Source of the DNA: Triglochin maritima | Taxonomy: Eukaryota; Streptophyta; Magnoliopsida; Alismatales; Juncaginaceae | Assembly: GCA_963682175.1 (NCBI GenBank) | Contig: OY821777.1 | Coordinates: forward strand, 823,501 to 887,500 | Reading direction: 5' to 3' | DNA length: 64,000 bases | Shown here: in pieces, positions 33,989 to 44,056 of the stretch | How the letters are laid out: every line of letters begins with the position of its first letter | Numbering within the stretch: position 1 is the stretch's first letter | Made by a program: the position numbers and the translations under genes | The notes under the pieces: generated by a model | What the model was told of the DNA's origin: nothing | The model's database searches: none | Seen by the model: the letters and a program-made list of their open reading frames with translations, nothing else

Positions 33989-36900
33989 TCATACCAACTC
34001 AGTAAGCTTCTCCCAATCATCAACCTCTTCATTTGCAATTGGCTCTCCAGAAGAGCTACCTTGCACAAAAGAGCTTGAGCCTTCTTTTGGTGTTGAATCG
34101 GAATTGTATTCACCTCCACCAATGACCTGGTCGGACACCACTACACTCGACAAGGCATTCAGTTCAAGAACAGACCATTGATTCATACTAGCAGGAATAG
34201 GTGCATCATCCACTTTCCAAGTAGGTGTACCTAAACCAGCTTCTCCCCATGAGGTAGAATCCGATGAAACCAGTTTCTTCCATGGAATACTGCTCTTTGA
34301 AGCTGTAGATGAAGACCCTAGAACTTCCTTAGACCCGCCTCCCCAAGCATTGTTACCTGATGATTTAGAAACACCAGTGTTCGGTGGAAGCAAAGAAATA
34401 CCATGGTAGGCAGAACCATGGTCTATCCTTCTCAGAGCAGTTGCAGCTCTAGCAGGATCAGAGAAAACAGCCACAGCATTCTTGTCGTTCAGCCACACCA
34501 GTTCACATTCCCCACCAAACCGCAGCACCAATGCACTGATATCAGCGTCCCTTGGTAAGTCAAGGAATGAGACAACAAGTCTTGGGTCCATATCGACAAG
34601 AGGATCAAACACAGGAGGAGCTCCAAGCATCAGATGACCAGGCTTGGTACCAAGAATCTTTGCAGGAGCTTTGGACTTTGTAGTAACATATACTGCCAGA
34701 AAACGTTTAGGCTCCCAACCAGTTACGCAAACAGCGAGTTTCCATCTCTCAGCCATCTGCCTTAAAACATCCCTCTTTTCCTTTGACATGTGGCAGAACA
34801 CATGAACACGGGAGTTTCTTGCAAAGCTCCCTTTTGATTTTCCCAGAACTAAAAATTTGAACCTCTCTTCTAAAGCCATAACCCACTTAGGCTCCCTCCT
34901 AAGCAAATCTGTAAGCACATCAGACAGGGACGGGTTCTCTCCAAAGTGTAAAGCATCCAAGTTTGGAGGTGTTATATCAAAAGCATCAGCCAGTACTCGT
35001 TTTCTCTCTAGCTTAGAACACTCCTCGTCGCAAATGAGCTTCCTCTGTCCCAAAGGAATTCTTTTTTCGTTTGCTTCTACTGCCTGCAATGGAGCAGGAA
35101 GCTTCTGAATGATGGTGGCTTCAAACACAATGTCTGTGCTAAATCCACCAACACCACCCCCTGCTCCACAAGGTACATTTGCAGTTATTCTTCCGCAGGA
35201 ACATGTGATTGTCACAGTGAACTCACACCTCTTATCAGGGCAAGGTGCGGACGGATGGCAAATTCCCTTGCAGGTGTGCCTACAATCTCTTCTAGGAGCA
35301 CCACAAGTCTGCCCACAAGAAGACTTCACACTGGAACTCGTATTTGGACCATACTCACAGGAAGCATCACATGGAGATGGATGACATGTTCGGGCACAAG
35401 CATGCATACCACATTGCCGAGTCCTCCCACAAAGCTGGTTACATCGGATGTCTTTCGAACCACATGGAATGTTCCTCAAAACTACATGTCCTCCCACACA
35501 TTCCTTTGAAACAGGTACTGGGCACGGTGGACAGTCTCCAAAATGGCAAGTATGTGAAGCAGAGTGCCCACAAGGCTGGGTAACTAAGCAAGGGTGTGGG
35601 CAAGAAGGGAACGGAGTACCACAAGGAAGAGGTGGTGAGAGTGATGTCTTTCCACAAGCACAGCTAAGGTCCGTAAAAATGGTCTCCAGACAAGGGGGGC
35701 AGTGACCACTATGGCAAAGAGATTGGCATGAGTGCTGCCCACACCTGAGTTTCTTCTCACAAGGCATTTGACACAAATGGGGATCCCAATCCCCGTGGAA
35801 GTTACTGAAATTACCAGAGTAAAGTGGGCAGCAAAGCTCGTTGCATCGATGTCGTCCGCAGTTCTTCTTCCGCCCGCATGGCTTCTCGCAAAGAAACTTA
35901 TCCCCATCATCAAGTGTTTTATAGCACTCAACCATTCGCGAAGAAGAGCCACAGCGGCATTTCTGATTAATAGGAACCAAGCAGGGACCACACTCACCTT
36001 CATGACACTTATCCTTGCACATGTGCTTGCCGCAAAATAACAACTTTCCACATACTTGGGAACACGTTGGAATCGGATCCAAGCAAGTCGACCTCTTCTG
36101 TTTCAGCTCAGTCTTCCCACAGTAGCAAGTTCTGACCTTCTGAGGCAAGAATTCACACTCCCCACATGGACCCGGATGGCAATTCTCGGAGCAAACATGA
36201 TTCCCACAACCAAGACTCTTCCCACAAAGCAAACCGCAAGAGAAAATCCCATCAACACTCTTAACCTCACCCCTTACTGCCATCTCTCCGCAGAGAACCA
36301 TCTCCATCTTCTTCTCACAGAAGCACGGCGCTGACATCGCAACCCCACAAGAACCACAAGGCCCGACATGGCAAACCCGCTCGCACCTATGTCGTCCGCA
36401 CAACAACATCCGCCCACACGTCTCCCCACAAGTCAGCGGGGTCTTCCGATCGGAGCACCTTCGGACCACCGACTGCTTCCCGCAAGGGCACATCCGGCGG
36501 GGCGCAAACGCCTTGCAAGGTGGGCAAGGTCCGGGATGGCATTGCAGCACACAAAGATGCGGACACCTCAAAATCACCTCCCTGTCCTCATTCTCGTCAC
36601 CGCTACGATCGAGCGGCCGTCCACACGGCTCCCCACAGGAATGCGGGGTGAGGTAGAGATCATTGGGTGGGTCTTTCCGCTGGCCGCAAAAGCAAAAGTA
36701 CTGAATATCTTTGGCAGAGGTTTGCTGCACTGACTGACATCCCGGGCACCGCCAATTCCGATTCAAATCCGCAGCAGAGGAGTCAGTGGACGTCGGAGAC
36801 CGGGCCCACTTCTTGATGCAACTGAGGTGGAAAATTGAATAGCAACTCGAACACGACCACACCGGTGCCGACCTCCGGACGGCCTCGCAACAGATCATAC

Positions 36901-37231
36901 ACTCCACCCCGCCCCGGGCGAGCTTTTCCTGAATCTCCTGCACGAGTTGGGGCACGGAGGGATCTACCGGAGCAGAAGCTTCGACCGAAGACGGTCGTAC
37001 CGGGGAAGGGTGGACCGAGCGGCGCTGGGGGCGACCTCGGGAGGGATTCGGGAGAAGTCCGCCTTGGCCTTGTTCTGCTTCTGGGTTAGGAAGATTTGGA
37101 CCCGTCGGAACACGTGGGACCCACTCCCTCCGCCCTCCGCCGCCGCGAGTCGGGCCATTTGATCGTCCACGACCGCCGCCGCGGGTTCTCCGGTCGAGGC
37201 GGGGTTGGGGGGCTTCGGAGGAGGCCGGCAT
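33989..37231 (-). CDS. NFXL1: NF-X1-type zinc finger protein NFXL1
   Basis: Nuclear NF-X1-like protein; the Arabidopsis orthologue modulates stress and defence gene expression. Single uninterrupted 1080-residue frame. An Arg/Gly-rich N-terminus (1-60) is followed by a RING/PHD-like finger (about 111-165, CMICCEAVRRSAPVWSCSSC, HLSCIKKW, WRCPGC), then about nine NF-X1 fingers (about 195-700) of the form CG..LxCGxHxCxxxCHxGxCxxC. Further on are an R3H-like region (about 790-890, LEERFKFLVLGKSKGS) and an RRM-like segment (about 930-1000, VSFLDLPRDADISALVLRFG). The C-terminus is acidic/Ser-rich, ending WEKLTELV. Start at 37231 is the only upstream ATG in the leader, supported by a TATA box 215 bp further up. 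Length is close to the family. Intact. Confidence 0.95.
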   Translation of the reverse strand: MPASSEAPQPRLDRRTRGGGRGRSNGPTRGGGGRREWVPRVPTGPNLPNPEAEQGQGGLLPNPSRGRPQRRSVHPSPVRPSSVEASAPVDPSVPQLVQEIQEKLARGGVECMICCEAVRRSAPVWSCSSCYSIFHLSCIKKWARSPTSTDSSAADLNRNWRCPGCQSVQQTSAKDIQYFCFCGQRKDPPNDLYLTPHSCGEPCGRPLDRSGDENEDREVILRCPHLCVLQCHPGPCPPCKAFAPRRMCPCGKQSVVRRCSDRKTPLTCGETCGRMLLCGRHRCERVCHVGPCGSCGVAMSAPCFCEKKMEMVLCGEMAVRGEVKSVDGIFSCGLLCGKSLGCGNHVCSENCHPGPCGECEFLPQKVRTCYCGKTELKQKRSTCLDPIPTCSQVCGKLLFCGKHMCKDKCHEGECGPCLVPINQKCRCGSSSRMVECYKTLDDGDKFLCEKPCGRKKNCGRHRCNELCCPLYSGNFSNFHGDWDPHLCQMPCEKKLRCGQHSCQSLCHSGHCPPCLETIFTDLSCACGKTSLSPPLPCGTPFPSCPHPCLVTQPCGHSASHTCHFGDCPPCPVPVSKECVGGHVVLRNIPCGSKDIRCNQLCGRTRQCGMHACARTCHPSPCDASCEYGPNTSSSVKSSCGQTCGAPRRDCRHTCKGICHPSAPCPDKRCEFTVTITCSCGRITANVPCGAGGGVGGFSTDIVFEATIIQKLPAPLQAVEANEKRIPLGQRKLICDEECSKLERKRVLADAFDITPPNLDALHFGENPSLSDVLTDLLRREPKWVMALEERFKFLVLGKSKGSFARNSRVHVFCHMSKEKRDVLRQMAERWKLAVCVTGWEPKRFLAVYVTTKSKAPAKILGTKPGHLMLGAPPVFDPLVDMDPRLVVSFLDLPRDADISALVLRFGGECELVWLNDKNAVAVFSDPARAATALRRIDHGSAYHGISLLPPNTGVSKSSGNNAWGGGSKEVLGSSSTASKSSIPWKKLVSSDSTSWGEAGLGTPTWKVDDAPIPASMNQWSVLELNALSSVVVSDQVIGGGEYNSDSTPKEGSSSFVQGSSSGEPIANEEVDDWEKLTELV

Positions 37232-37264
37232 CGGTGGTTGGGTCGAAGCTCTAATCTGGGGGAG

Positions 37265-37398
37265 GAGATGGGAAATCCTAACCCTAGGGAGGAGACAAGT
37301 GGGCGGTCGGAGATGGGAAATCCTAACCCTAGGGAGGAGACAAGTGGGCGGTCGGAGATGGGAAACCCTAACCGTAGGGTGGGGACGAGGGGCGGTCG
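37265..37398. repeat. 45-bp minisatellite (three copies) in NFXL1 5' leader
   Basis: Copies start at 37265, 37310 and 37355; the first two are identical and the third diverged. Each contains, on the gene's sense strand, CCTAGGGTTAGGATTT, which resembles a telo-box (AAACCCTA reversed). With the TATA box at 37446-37453 the array should fall inside the transcribed 5' UTR. No ATG lies in the repeat on the sense strand. Confidence 0.85.
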
Positions 37399-37445
37399 GA
37401 GTTGATTTTGGGTGGAGATGGAATTGGGAAATGGGAACAGATGGC

Positions 37446-37453
37446 TATTTATA
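37446..37453 (-). promoter_or_regulatory. TATA box of NFXL1
   Basis: TATAAATA on the minus strand, 215 bp upstream of the NFXL1 ATG. This predicts transcription starting near 37415 and a 5' UTR of about 180 nt. Confidence 0.6.
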
Positions 37454-38190
37454 GTACGAAGCCTTGCGGACGACGCAAAGTTGGTTTTTATTATTATTTG
37501 TGTTTTTAATTGTTCTCTTAAAGCGGCGGTTGAAGGAGGTGATCTGGTGATGGAAATGATTGGGACTCTTCTGGTTTTCTTGGGGGGAAGGGCATAAAAA
37601 AAAATTGGTTTTTGGTTGGAAATTGGAACTATTGTTTTATTTTTGTCCCCCGGAATGGTGGCCTGGTAAGGGAGAGGGGTTGTTTAAAGATCCAAGATTG
37701 AATTCTTGTTCACGCATGTTAATTTCCCCCGGTACAAGTGGTGTGCCTCAGGTTTGTAGTGAAGTCCAAATGACGGTGTGAGCCACCTCAGGGTTTGATA
37801 TCCGATGAGTTTCCCGGATATCAACAAAAAAAATATTATTTTTTTGTTGATGGTGTGCTTACAAAGGAGCATGAAAAGAAAAGAAAAAAGTTTTTTTCCT
37901 CTTTTTTCATTATCCTTTTCTCTTGCGATAAATCAAAAGTATTATTATAAATTGTCTAAAGTATTTTTTTGTATGGTTGGGTTATTATGTTTATTTGAAA
38001 AACAATAGACAATTTACTCATAAAAACAATTTTAGGAAAAAAATAATTTTTAAAAAACCGGTCATCCAAACATGATTTTGCTGCCCGTGTTTGTGGAAAA
38101 CGTGATCCAATTTTTCAAACTTTGAACTGACCTGGAAAAAAAAGTGATTTTTCCAGTTTTTGTGGGCCCCATGGTCAACAACTATTGTTC
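37454..38190. other. NFXL1 upstream region
   Basis: AT-rich sequence with no supported gene. Low-complexity T/A runs around 37800-37870 and 38040-38150. A possible transposon terminus begins near 38192. Confidence 0.4.
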
Positions 38191-38314
38191 AGTTAGGTCT
38201 GTTTGGTGTGCAGCTTCTGGGCCCAACTTCACCTCGAAGCCCAATTAATATCTTACATTAGCTTCTATCCCATCCACCCCCATCCGGCGAACGAAGTTGT
38301 AGGGAGAAGCTGGA

Positions 38315-38937
38315 ATGTTTGGCTCCGACTTCCTTCTGATGTCGTTTTTCCATCACATCCGAAGGAGAAATTTCGACGCTACCCCTGTTCCATCCCATCA
38401 AAGCCAACGCTCAGCAAGAATGTTTTCGCGTCTTTTTAAACCATCATGTCTTCCTCCTCCGACTGTCCCACCACTTGTCATTTCTCCTCCACCTTCCGAC
38501 TACCCAACACTCCACTCCACTGCCGAGTCCACCCTTTATCTTCGCTCAACCTTAATTTGCGGTCTCCACACGATAAAGGTCCAATCCCGCACCTCCAAGA
38601 ACTCGAGTCGTTAGTTCTACTCCTGCGGATCACCATACATGAGACATATCCTTTGCATTTCCATGTGAAGTTGTTGTAAGATTTTGCCATAACCTCTAAT
38701 TTTTCATTGATGTAGGACTGCATTCGCTATGGTTTCTTTAAGTGGGTTGAGGATCACCCCTACGTTCGGAAAAGCCCCGGTAACAGCCCCACGCCAATTA
38801 ACATGATGGAGCCCACACTCACCGACAGTAGGATGGTGGCTCTGGAGCATCGATTGTCGGCCCTCGAGAACCGTTTTGGTTTCGTGTTCCTTTGCAGCTT
38901 CGCCATCGTGGTGGTGGTGGTGCTTTATTTCCTCTGA
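38315..38937 (+). pseudogene. GRF-type zinc finger / C-terminal transmembrane protein, broken
   Basis: Plant proteins of this type have a GRF zinc finger (C-x-C-G ... T..N.GR.FY.C ... C.FFKW) followed by a C-terminal helix or membrane segment. Frame 38315-38614 ends ...CGLHTIKVQSRTSKNSSR and meets a TAG exactly where the finger should continue; after it the frame reads FYSCGSPYMRHI. After a plausible intron ending at 38715, exon 38716-38937 reads DCIRYGFFKWVEDHPYVRKS, then a coiled segment (MVALEHRLSALENRF) and a hydrophobic tail to TGA. The in-frame stop and missing first Cys mark it as broken. Such genes are often found within plant transposons. Moderate confidence. Confidence 0.5.
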
Positions 38938-39835
38938 ACGTGCAACAACCCCTAACCTTGCTTTGGTGTACTTCATCGAAGGAGGAATCAACGATGGAGG
39001 GTATGTAGATGGTATGGTTCCCTTTTTGTTTAATGATAGGATGAACCACAAACAATTTTGGTGTTGTTTGGGGGTATCATATGTATGGTGGTCTTTGTCG
39101 TAAGTTGTGGTGGTTGTCGTTGTTGTTGTCGCGACGTTAGTGTAGGATCGTGAGTGTAACATCCCGAAACATCGGAAAATTTAAAAATTAAAACCATCAA
39201 GAGATCACCAGAATAAACTCAACTCACTCAATAAATCAACCGTCGGTGCACCAATAATACAACAGAGTTTGTCAAAAGACGTGATTACAATAATACAATG
39301 AAAAGACAGATAAAGTAATCACGACGACCTCTAAGAGTCCGATAAGGATCCTGGGCCCCAAGATGTGTGCGCCCGCGGTCACCACCCGACAGAACCTACT
39401 GCGATCCTGAAACATGAATCAAACAACGATGCCTGAGTTTCCCATTAGTAAACCCCGTATGCCAAGTTCACCTATATGCATGCAATAGTACGGTAAAAGA
39501 ACCTATCATACTAGAAGCATGTCATGTCACATCTGCAATGCATCAATTCCCTCAACAGGGTAAACGGGACCTCAGTCCAACAACCACGACCCTCAACAGG
39601 GTTTACAAGGACATCAGTCCAGCAACAACAACAACGGGTCTCCCTCAGAAACCTACCGTAGGCACATACGGTCTTACGGACAGTACGCGACGCGTCCCCC
39701 CACACGCGACTACACGAGCCTAAGGGATCGGTGAGGAGCGTCCGCACTTCCGTGCAAGGAACTACGTGGTCAACACCACCTTCGACGGAGCCGTAGCCCG
39801 GTCGGTCAACATCCCAGGATAGGTGCCCAATCGGG

Positions 39836-40045
39836 GATCATCGCTGGCACAACATCAGCGGCATCGCTGACACATCGGCGGTACAGCATACGTCTGGCAC
39901 AACATCGGACGGTACAACCACAAGCCGGAATCTCGTCGGCACCATCATCGCCGGCAACAACCTCGGCGGCATCGCCGGCACAACATCGGCGGTACAACAT
40001 ACGTCTGGCACAACATCGGACGGGTCCAGACCATAGTCTGCAGGG
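39836..40045 (-). repeat. Imperfect tandem duplication (about 107 bp) in LTR-C
   Basis: Two copies built on GGCACAACATCGGCGG and ATACGTCTGGCACAACATCG, with several short inverted GCCGG/CCGGC-type arms. It occupies roughly the position held by the hairpin array in the related LTR-A/B. Confidence 0.65.
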
Positions 40046-40853
40046 TCATCATGCTCCACGAGCCATGCGTCAATACACATTGGGATCTGCGATCCCTCAG
40101 GTCTGCTACTCATACAATGAGTAAGGTAACAACACGTCACACCACGTCCAATCTGGAGGTGGCGCGACCCAAGTGTCCACACTCTTCCACACGACGGTCA
40201 TTGGGCGGTACGAGCACGTACCCGTCGTCACCTCCCGGCTCACGCTTTAAGCGAGGACACGGGTTTCCGTGGACAGAGTTGACACGATCACAAGACCAGG
40301 AATTCAGTTCTGCACACAAACAGTCGACCGAAAAAGTATAATCGGTCGACCGTCCCCAATAGGTTCGGTCGACCGAAAGTCTACAACGGTCGAACTATTC
40401 TGCGCGTCACTTAAGTCCAAAGGTCGAACAGAAGTCTAAAACCGGTCGACCGAATACGAGGTCAAAATCCGGAGTTGCTCAAAATCACCAAAGACTATTC
40501 GGTCGACCGACTCAGGGGTCCCGGTCGACCGAAAACTACCAGGGTCATCCTAATAGTCTACGTCATATAACGGTCGAACAATATACATAAATCGGTCGAA
40601 CAGCATGCATAAAAGTCAAGTACACTTAAGTTCCGGTCGAACCCACGCCAAGTGACGGTCGACCGAAAACCAACAGGAAGCACCGATTCACCAGCACAAT
40701 ACACAACCGGTCGACCGTCGCAAGGCATCGTTCGACCGGTGATGGTTAAAATCGGGCAAAACACTACATCGGTCGACCGCCCGAAGGGACCCGGTCGACC
40801 GTTGGTCGTCTTCAACCTCGCGCCAGCCGAAGATTTACGTCGCTCTCGTCGCC

Positions 40854-40874
40854 GGGGGGGGGGGGGGGGGGGGG
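40854..40874 (+). repeat. Run of 21 G in LTR-C
   Basis: Uninterrupted G tract within the LTR; exact length uncertain in any assembly. Confidence 0.85.
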
Positions 40875-41341
40875 CTCCGACCACCCCCGACCGACAAACA
40901 ACATTCCCCCCAACGTGGGGAAGCAATAAAAACAAACTAGAAGCCGACATACCTTTCACCCGCGTGAAGTCGACGGTGCCGGAGCTCCTACGCCTCTCCT
41001 CCGGTAGACCTCGATCACGCGCTGTGCCACCCCTGCACGAGCACCTTCCTCCGTCGCCGGTGACGCCTCCACCAAGTCTGGTAGCAGGAAGAGAGAAGAA
41101 GGAAAGGTGAGGAAATGGTTGAGTGGAGAAGAAATAGAAGAAAGAAGTAGAAATCCAACGCCTCCTCCAACCCAACACCCAAAGCCACAGTAACTCGCAA
41201 CCCTACACCTCTCACCCATCACCAGGCCACTGTTCACCGCCCATTTCCCATGAAAAGCACTCCTCTAAACACCATTAGCACCTTAATCCCTAGGTTAGGG
41301 ATATAACAATCCACCCAACTTAAAAGGATTTCGTCCCGAAA

Positions 41342-41997
41342 TCAAACAAGCAACTCACTGAAAAGCTCTGGATATTGCCGTCTGACTTCCTCCTCGATCT
41401 CCCAAGTGGCCTCACGCTCACTGTGATGCTGCCATCGGACCTTCACCATCGGAATGGTCTGCCTCCTGAGCTGGTGATCCATACGATCAACTATCTCCAC
41501 CGGTCTCTCCTCGAGTGACAAGTCCTGCTGTATCTCTGGTACTGCAATCTCAATCACGTGAGCTGGATCTGCAACGTACTTCCTCAACATCGATACATGG
41601 AAGACGTTGTGAAGACCCGAAAACTGCGGCGGCAATGCAATCCTGTAGGCAACATCCCCAACTCGATCGATGATCTCAAACGGCCCCACATACCTCGGAC
41701 TGAGCTTCCCAAACTTCATCACTCCTCGGGCAGGGGAAATCTTCAGAAACACGTGGTCACCAACCTCAAAGCTCAACGCCCGTCTGCGTCTGTCAACACA
41801 ACTCTTCTGCCTGCTCTGTGTCGTGGCCAATCTCCTCCGGATCACATCCACCTTCTCTGCATATATCTGCACGAGCTCTGGCCCTACTAACTGCCTCTCG
41901 CCCACATCACTCCAGCATATCGGTGATCTGCAAGGCCTCCTGTACAAAGCCTCGTACGGTGTCATCCCAATACTCGAATGGTAGATGTTGTGTCTAC
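41342..41997 (-). pseudogene. Ty3 chromovirus pol, C-terminal integrase and chromodomain fragment
   Basis: The minus-strand frame reads NIYHSSIGMTPYEALYRRPC, CRSPICWSDVG, a linker (FLKISPARGVMKFGKLSPRY, VGPFEIIDRVGDVAYRIALP, FHVSMLRKYV) and a C-terminal chromodomain-like end (VRWQHHSEREATWEIEEE). This is the canonical end of a plant Ty3 chromovirus (Tekay/Del-like) polyprotein. The stop is followed by the polypurine tract and LTR-C. Sequence upstream of about 41997 is unrelated, so gag, protease, RT/RNase H and most of integrase are missing. Confidence 0.9.
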
Positions 41998-42675
41998 TCT
42001 ACATAATACTCGTACGACCCCATATATGCAATGCAACACTCTACATAATCACAATTAAGATTATGTTGATTAAATCATCAAAACATAGATTAAGGCCCAA
42101 AAAACCAACAGTTAGATGTATGAGTTTCTTAGTTTAACATGTTGTGGTTGTTGTGTTAATCCTATGGACTAATATATGGTGGTATGCTTTGGGGGTCGAT
42201 TTAGCCAAAATAGTTGAAGAAAATGTATGTCTGATGAGAATGTATGTCTATATGTCTTTGGGGGATGTGTGAAAGTGAATGTTGCCACAAAATCCAAAAT
42301 TTGCTCATAATTTTTTTCCATGGAGCATAAGGTTATTTAAGGCACACAAGAAGCATTGATCCAATTGCTTATGTGATACAAAAAACTAATTAAATGTGGA
42401 GATGTGCATTGCAAAGTAATCTTGATTTCATGAAGTTATTTTTTCACGTTCTATGCAATACTTCACCATTTATGTCTTCCATATATTGCTGAAAGAAAGT
42501 GCAGGATTTCAACATGTTGTATCCATTTTAAGGTTCGCAGAGGCAATGTCTACAATTTTACCCAGCAAAAGGTAAAGTAGATATGTTATTTGTGAGGATC
42601 AGTTGTTATATTACCTCTGAAATCAACTGCATTCTCCATATGGTAACCGATTTTGTTCTATAACGTCCACTTAGC
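41998..42675. other. Unassigned AT-rich stretch
   Basis: Between the truncated pol and the next fragment. No gene or repeat recognised. Confidence 0.4.
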
Positions 42676-43353
42676 TTGCCACGTCATCCACTCCATACGT
42701 GTCTTTATTTTGTTTTAAAAATTAATCGACGGTTTCTCGAAACGACGGTTGCTTTCCAAATGCGAGATAAGACAACGCTCAGACATCAAACTGGCGACGG
42801 TTATGATACCGAGGAAGGAAATAAATCGACAAATCGAAAGGGAGAAAACATCTTTGTCGTTGTGGATTCCTCTTTCAAACTGAGAAAGCCGATAACAGTC
42901 TCTCTCACTCACTTCCCCTCAAAGCGCCAAATGAATTCTCCGAGTCATACTGTTGCCAACGAATCTGTGGGGAACAAGGTGGGTCGATTTATGGGTTTTT
43001 TCCCTTGCTTCGTTCTTTTATTTACGCACTTGGTTTCTTCATTTTTTTAGGCTACCACCTACTACTTCCGGGAAACGAAGTGCTCCTGGACGGTGATCCA
43101 AAAACAGTTTGATAGGATGAAGGACACTGAGAATGACGTTTTCCGGCAGACCCCTTTCGGTCACTTCCTACACCTTCCTAACATTCCAACCGACAATGAA
43201 ATAGTCGGTTGGTTCATCAAACACTACGACGCGAAGGAGGTGAGGCTCATAATAGGATCAGGGGTAGTCCCTTTTACACCTGAAGACGTGACCTTAATTT
43301 TGGGCCTAAGCATGTGTGGGAAAACCGTTGTGATGGAATCAATGGGCGTATAG
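42676..43353 (+). pseudogene. Captured plant gene fragment (DUF1985/Ulp1-type transposon cargo?)
   Basis: Two segments join in frame across a 72-bp GT-AG intron (42979-43050): ...NSPSHTVANESVGNK and ATTYYFRETKCSWTVIQKQF. The second continues FRQTPFGHFLHLPNIPTDNE, IVGWFIKHYDAKEVRLIIGS and VPFTPEDVTLILGL, then stops at TAG 43351-43353. The pattern of FGH.L-x-IP, a folded middle and FTPEDV.LILGL resembles domains common in plant transposon-borne genes (DUF1985/Ulp1 or mobile-domain families). It is far shorter than such proteins and seems to be a fragment. Start codon uncertain. Function unknown. Confidence 0.4.
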
Positions 43354-43926
43354 AGGCGAGAAGGGGTGAACCTTGACAACACTCAATTGGCAGGTCATTT
43401 GACTGCTATCAATATGATAGGCGAGACAGATGAGTAAGTTCAAAATTGGGGTTGTGGAATTGGGGTTGGAATTGGAAATTGTGTTACTTGTTCGAAACTG
43501 TGTAGGTGTGGCTGTGCAAGGAGTGGGCTGGTCTGGACTGTTGGTGTTGGAAAAAATGAAGGGGATCGGTACTAATTCGCCAAAAAATATTGGGACATGC
43601 CAAAATGTGACAGACATTGTAAAATTTCCAAGAGATAGTTGGTTGATTCCTAATCTAGACACACCCACTGATTGTGATCCTATGGAAATAGTTGTAGGAG
43701 GGTTGTTGATGGGAACATGAAGGGTGACCTTGAAATTGTTGAGGTTCCTCAATCCCAAATTACGACGAATTGTTGGTGTATTGGTTGGGGTATGAAATTT
43801 CAGAGGATCGTCATTATCCATTTCTTGGTCTTGGGACTCAGGACTACCATAAAATCTGTCAATGTCGTTTGTCATTTCTACATAACACAAGTGATTATAA
43901 AGGGCAAACAATAACGCAACATTCAA
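43339..43926 (-). CDS. Open frame of 195 aa, unrecognised
   Basis: Asn/Thr/Pro-rich frame (MTNDIDRFYGSPESQDQEMD...), 3' of the Harbinger transposase on the same strand. PIF/Harbinger elements carry a second, Myb-like frame, but I see no SANT/Myb motif here. It may be a remnant of that frame or chance. Low confidence that it is a gene. Confidence 0.2.
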   Translation of the reverse strand: MNVALLFALYNHLCYVEMTNDIDRFYGSPESQDQEMDNDDPLKFHTPTNTPTIRRNLGLRNLNNFKVTLHVPINNPPTTISIGSQSVGVSRLGINQLSLGNFTMSVTFWHVPIFFGELVPIPFIFSNTNSPDQPTPCTATPTQFRTSNTISNSNPNSTTPILNLLICLAYHIDSSQMTCQLSVVKVHPFSPLYAH

Positions 43927-44056
43927 AAATAATTAACAACAAGTAAACAGTTTGGAATGGAAGGAATGGCATTGAGACAGTGAGTTGTAATGTGACAACA
44001 TAATGTACTACAACTTATTATGCCTTTTTCAAACCACTACCGAAATTTATAACATT

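Larger units (their letters stand above)
39155..41308 (-). mobile_element. 3' LTR (LTR-C) of a truncated Ty3-type element
   Basis: On the minus strand it begins TGTTATATCCCTAACC right after the pol stop and purine-rich tract and ends ...GGATGTTACA at 39155, length 2154 bp. The last 30 bp resemble the ends of LTR-A and LTR-B. It contains at least nine perfect CGGTCGACCG palindromes (40340-40805) but a different repeat where LTR-A/B have the hairpin array: an imperfect duplication of about 107 bp at 39836-40045. A 21-G run lies at 40854-40874. No second LTR is present, so the element is truncated. Confidence 0.85.

Noticed and set aside
35109..36334. Plus-strand frames of 90-120 aa across the NFXL1 gene
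   Set aside because: Antisense shadows of the Cys/His-rich zinc fingers on the minus strand.
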